From Candidatus Pelagibacter sp. (lineage in GTDB: Bacteria > Pseudomonadota > Alphaproteobacteria > Pelagibacterales > Pelagibacteraceae), in NCBI GenBank assembly GCA_028095445.1, contig JAOHCJ010000012.1:1-24511 (forward strand): a stretch of 24,511 bases of DNA. The letters are read 5' to 3'. Below are positions 23,736-24,511 of the stretch, piece by piece (positions within the stretch are counted from its first letter, which is position 1; each line of letters begins with the position of its first letter). The notes beneath the pieces are model-generated. The model saw only the letters and a list, made by a program, of their open reading frames with translations. It ran no database searches and was not told the origin of the DNA. The position numbers were made by a program, and so were the translations under genes.

Positions 23736-24511
23736 ATTAATTTTTTTATTTACGGATAATTCTAAAGCAGAAGAAAATAATATCAAATATTATTCTGATG
23801 ATATGGGTATACTTGCACTTATGTATCACAGGTTCAATGAAACAAAATATCCATCAACCAATATAAATATGAGTGTTTTTAAAGAACAAATAAAATCAAT
23901 AAAAGATTCAAAATATGAATTTTATAATCCTGGAGAATTTGAGGACAATTTTACCAAAAAAAAGAATAAGAAAAAAATTCTTATAACAATAGATGATGCC
24001 TTTTCTTCATTTTATGAAAATGCTTGGCCTTTTTTAAAAAATGAAAAAATTCCATTTATACTTTTTGTTTCAACAGAGGCTGTAGGTAAAAATGGATATA
24101 TGACATGGGATCAAATAAAAACGTTAGAAAGAGAATCAGAAGCATATATAGGAAATCATTCTCACTCTCATGACTACTTAGTAAATTTTGAACCTGACGA
24201 TTTAATTAAAGATATCAATATTGCAAGTAAAATTTTTATTAAAAAACTTGGTTACAATCCAATCTTCTTCTCCTATCCATTTGGCGAATACAGTTCATTT
24301 ATAAAAGAATATGTCTCTGAAAATTTTAAATTCTCATTTGGACAACATTCAGGTGTAATTGATATTAATAAAGATCGCTATGAATTACCCAGATTTCCAA
24401 TTAATGAAAAATATGGAGACCTAAAAAGATTTAAATTTTTAATAAACCTTTATCCTCTTCAATTTAAAAAACTCTTACCAGAAGAAAAATATTTAAAAAA
24501 TGAAAATAATC
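23683..24511 (+). CDS. Exported polysaccharide deacetylase, 3' end outside window
   Basis: At least 276 residues of a NodB-homology carbohydrate esterase (polysaccharide deacetylase family); the gene runs off the right edge. From the ATG at 23683 there is a signal peptide: a basic MCVKK start, a hydrophobic LFILIFLF core and probable cleavage after NSKA before EENN. The NodB metal triad is present: the Asp104-Asp105 pair in LITIDDAF, and His159/His163 in GNHSHSHDYL. SYPFGEYS is the motif-3 variant seen in many such proteins. It is probably a periplasmic or surface enzyme acting on a peptidoglycan or exopolysaccharide sugar; the substrate cannot be inferred. A later Met (23803) would remove the signal peptide. 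The first 53 bases overlap the tsaB start in antisense. Confidence 0.82.
   Translation, partial: MCVKKISSLAASTIKLFILIFLFTDNSKAEENNIKYYSDDMGILALMYHRFNETKYPSTNINMSVFKEQIKSIKDSKYEFYNPGEFEDNFTKKKNKKKILITIDDAFSSFYENAWPFLKNEKIPFILFVSTEAVGKNGYMTWDQIKTLERESEAYIGNHSHSHDYLVNFEPDDLIKDINIASKIFIKKLGYNPIFFSYPFGEYSSFIKEYVSENFKFSFGQHSGVIDINKDRYELPRFPINEKYGDLKRFKFLINLYPLQFKKLLPEEKYLKNENN
23759..23786 (-). promoter_or_regulatory. tsaB: Predicted promoter of the tsaB-metK operon
   Basis: TTGATA (23786-23781), a 16-nt spacer and TAGAAT (23764-23759) on the minus strand, placing transcription start near 23752, about 16 bases before the tsaB ATG. It lies inside the codons for the end of the deacetylase signal peptide. 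Good match, AT-rich background. Confidence 0.42.

Noticed and set aside
23747..23764. Third Irr-like half-site (TTTAGAATTAT) at the tsaB promoter
   Set aside because: Only the left half matches well; the right half has three mismatches, and the match includes a -10 element, so chance in AT-rich DNA is likely.
23736..23786. Upstream start for tsaB at 23786
   Set aside because: Family homology begins with MNSLIVDAAS at 23735, and the upstream stretch coincides with a good minus-strand promoter.
23803..23805. Internal ATG as the deacetylase start
   Set aside because: It would discard an obvious signal peptide in the same frame that begins at the ATG at 23683.
1..24511. CRISPR arrays, insertion sequences, tRNA genes or a replication origin
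   Set aside because: No direct-repeat arrays, transposase genes, cloverleaf genes or clustered DnaA-box-like sites were noticed; genes fill almost all the space.

Overview
The window is a gene-dense (about 98 % coding), very AT-rich stretch of a streamlined alphaproteobacterial chromosome. Gene content, order and composition fit the Pelagibacterales (SAR11) or a close relative. The evidence is the alphaproteobacterial linkage of an Irr-type Fur regulator with fabA-fabB-fabI, the tsaB-fur-miaB-phoH-ybeY-lnt-metK run, and mostly 0-20 bp gaps or short overlaps between genes. No mobile element, tRNA, rRNA or CRISPR array was seen. The taxonomic call is an inference from sequence style and synteny, not from a marker-gene search.

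Layout: (1) 1-38, the first codons of mutM on the minus strand. (2) 74-5213, a plus-strand operon ubiE-ubiB-coaBC-dut-moeB-like-SH3 protein (ubiquinone methylation, UbiB kinase-like protein, CoA synthesis, dUTP removal, an E1-like adenylyltransferase, an exported SH3-like protein). (3) 8144-5206, minus strand: an Irr-like Fur-family regulator, then a rubredoxin-less rubrerythrin, a two-cluster Fe-S/CCG-domain protein and a DUF3501 protein, apparently an iron/peroxide-linked module. (4) 8216-10715, plus strand: fabA-fabB-fabI, the unsaturated fatty-acid branch plus enoyl reductase, divergent from the Irr-like gene. (5) 10716-10821, a convergent gap with strong hairpins. (6) 17319-10822, minus strand: nusA-infB-rbfA-rpsO-pnp, preceded by its own predicted promoter and a terminator-like hairpin in the leader. 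(7) 23735-17418, minus strand: tsaB-fur-miaB-phoH-ybeY-lnt-metK, largely overlapping genes. (8) 23683-24511, plus strand: an exported polysaccharide deacetylase, open at the window edge, whose signal-peptide codons overlap the start of tsaB head to head.

Most genes are conserved housekeeping genes. The parts that merit a second look are regulatory or architectural: Irr-box-like palindromes at both promoters flanking the Irr-like gene; a candidate NusA-responsive attenuator just before nusA; the head-to-head tsaB/deacetylase overlap with complementary predicted 5' mRNA ends; a TsaB that has lost its middle but appears to keep the C-terminal tail; and the rubrerythrin/Fe-S/DUF3501 module, whose biochemical role I cannot state.
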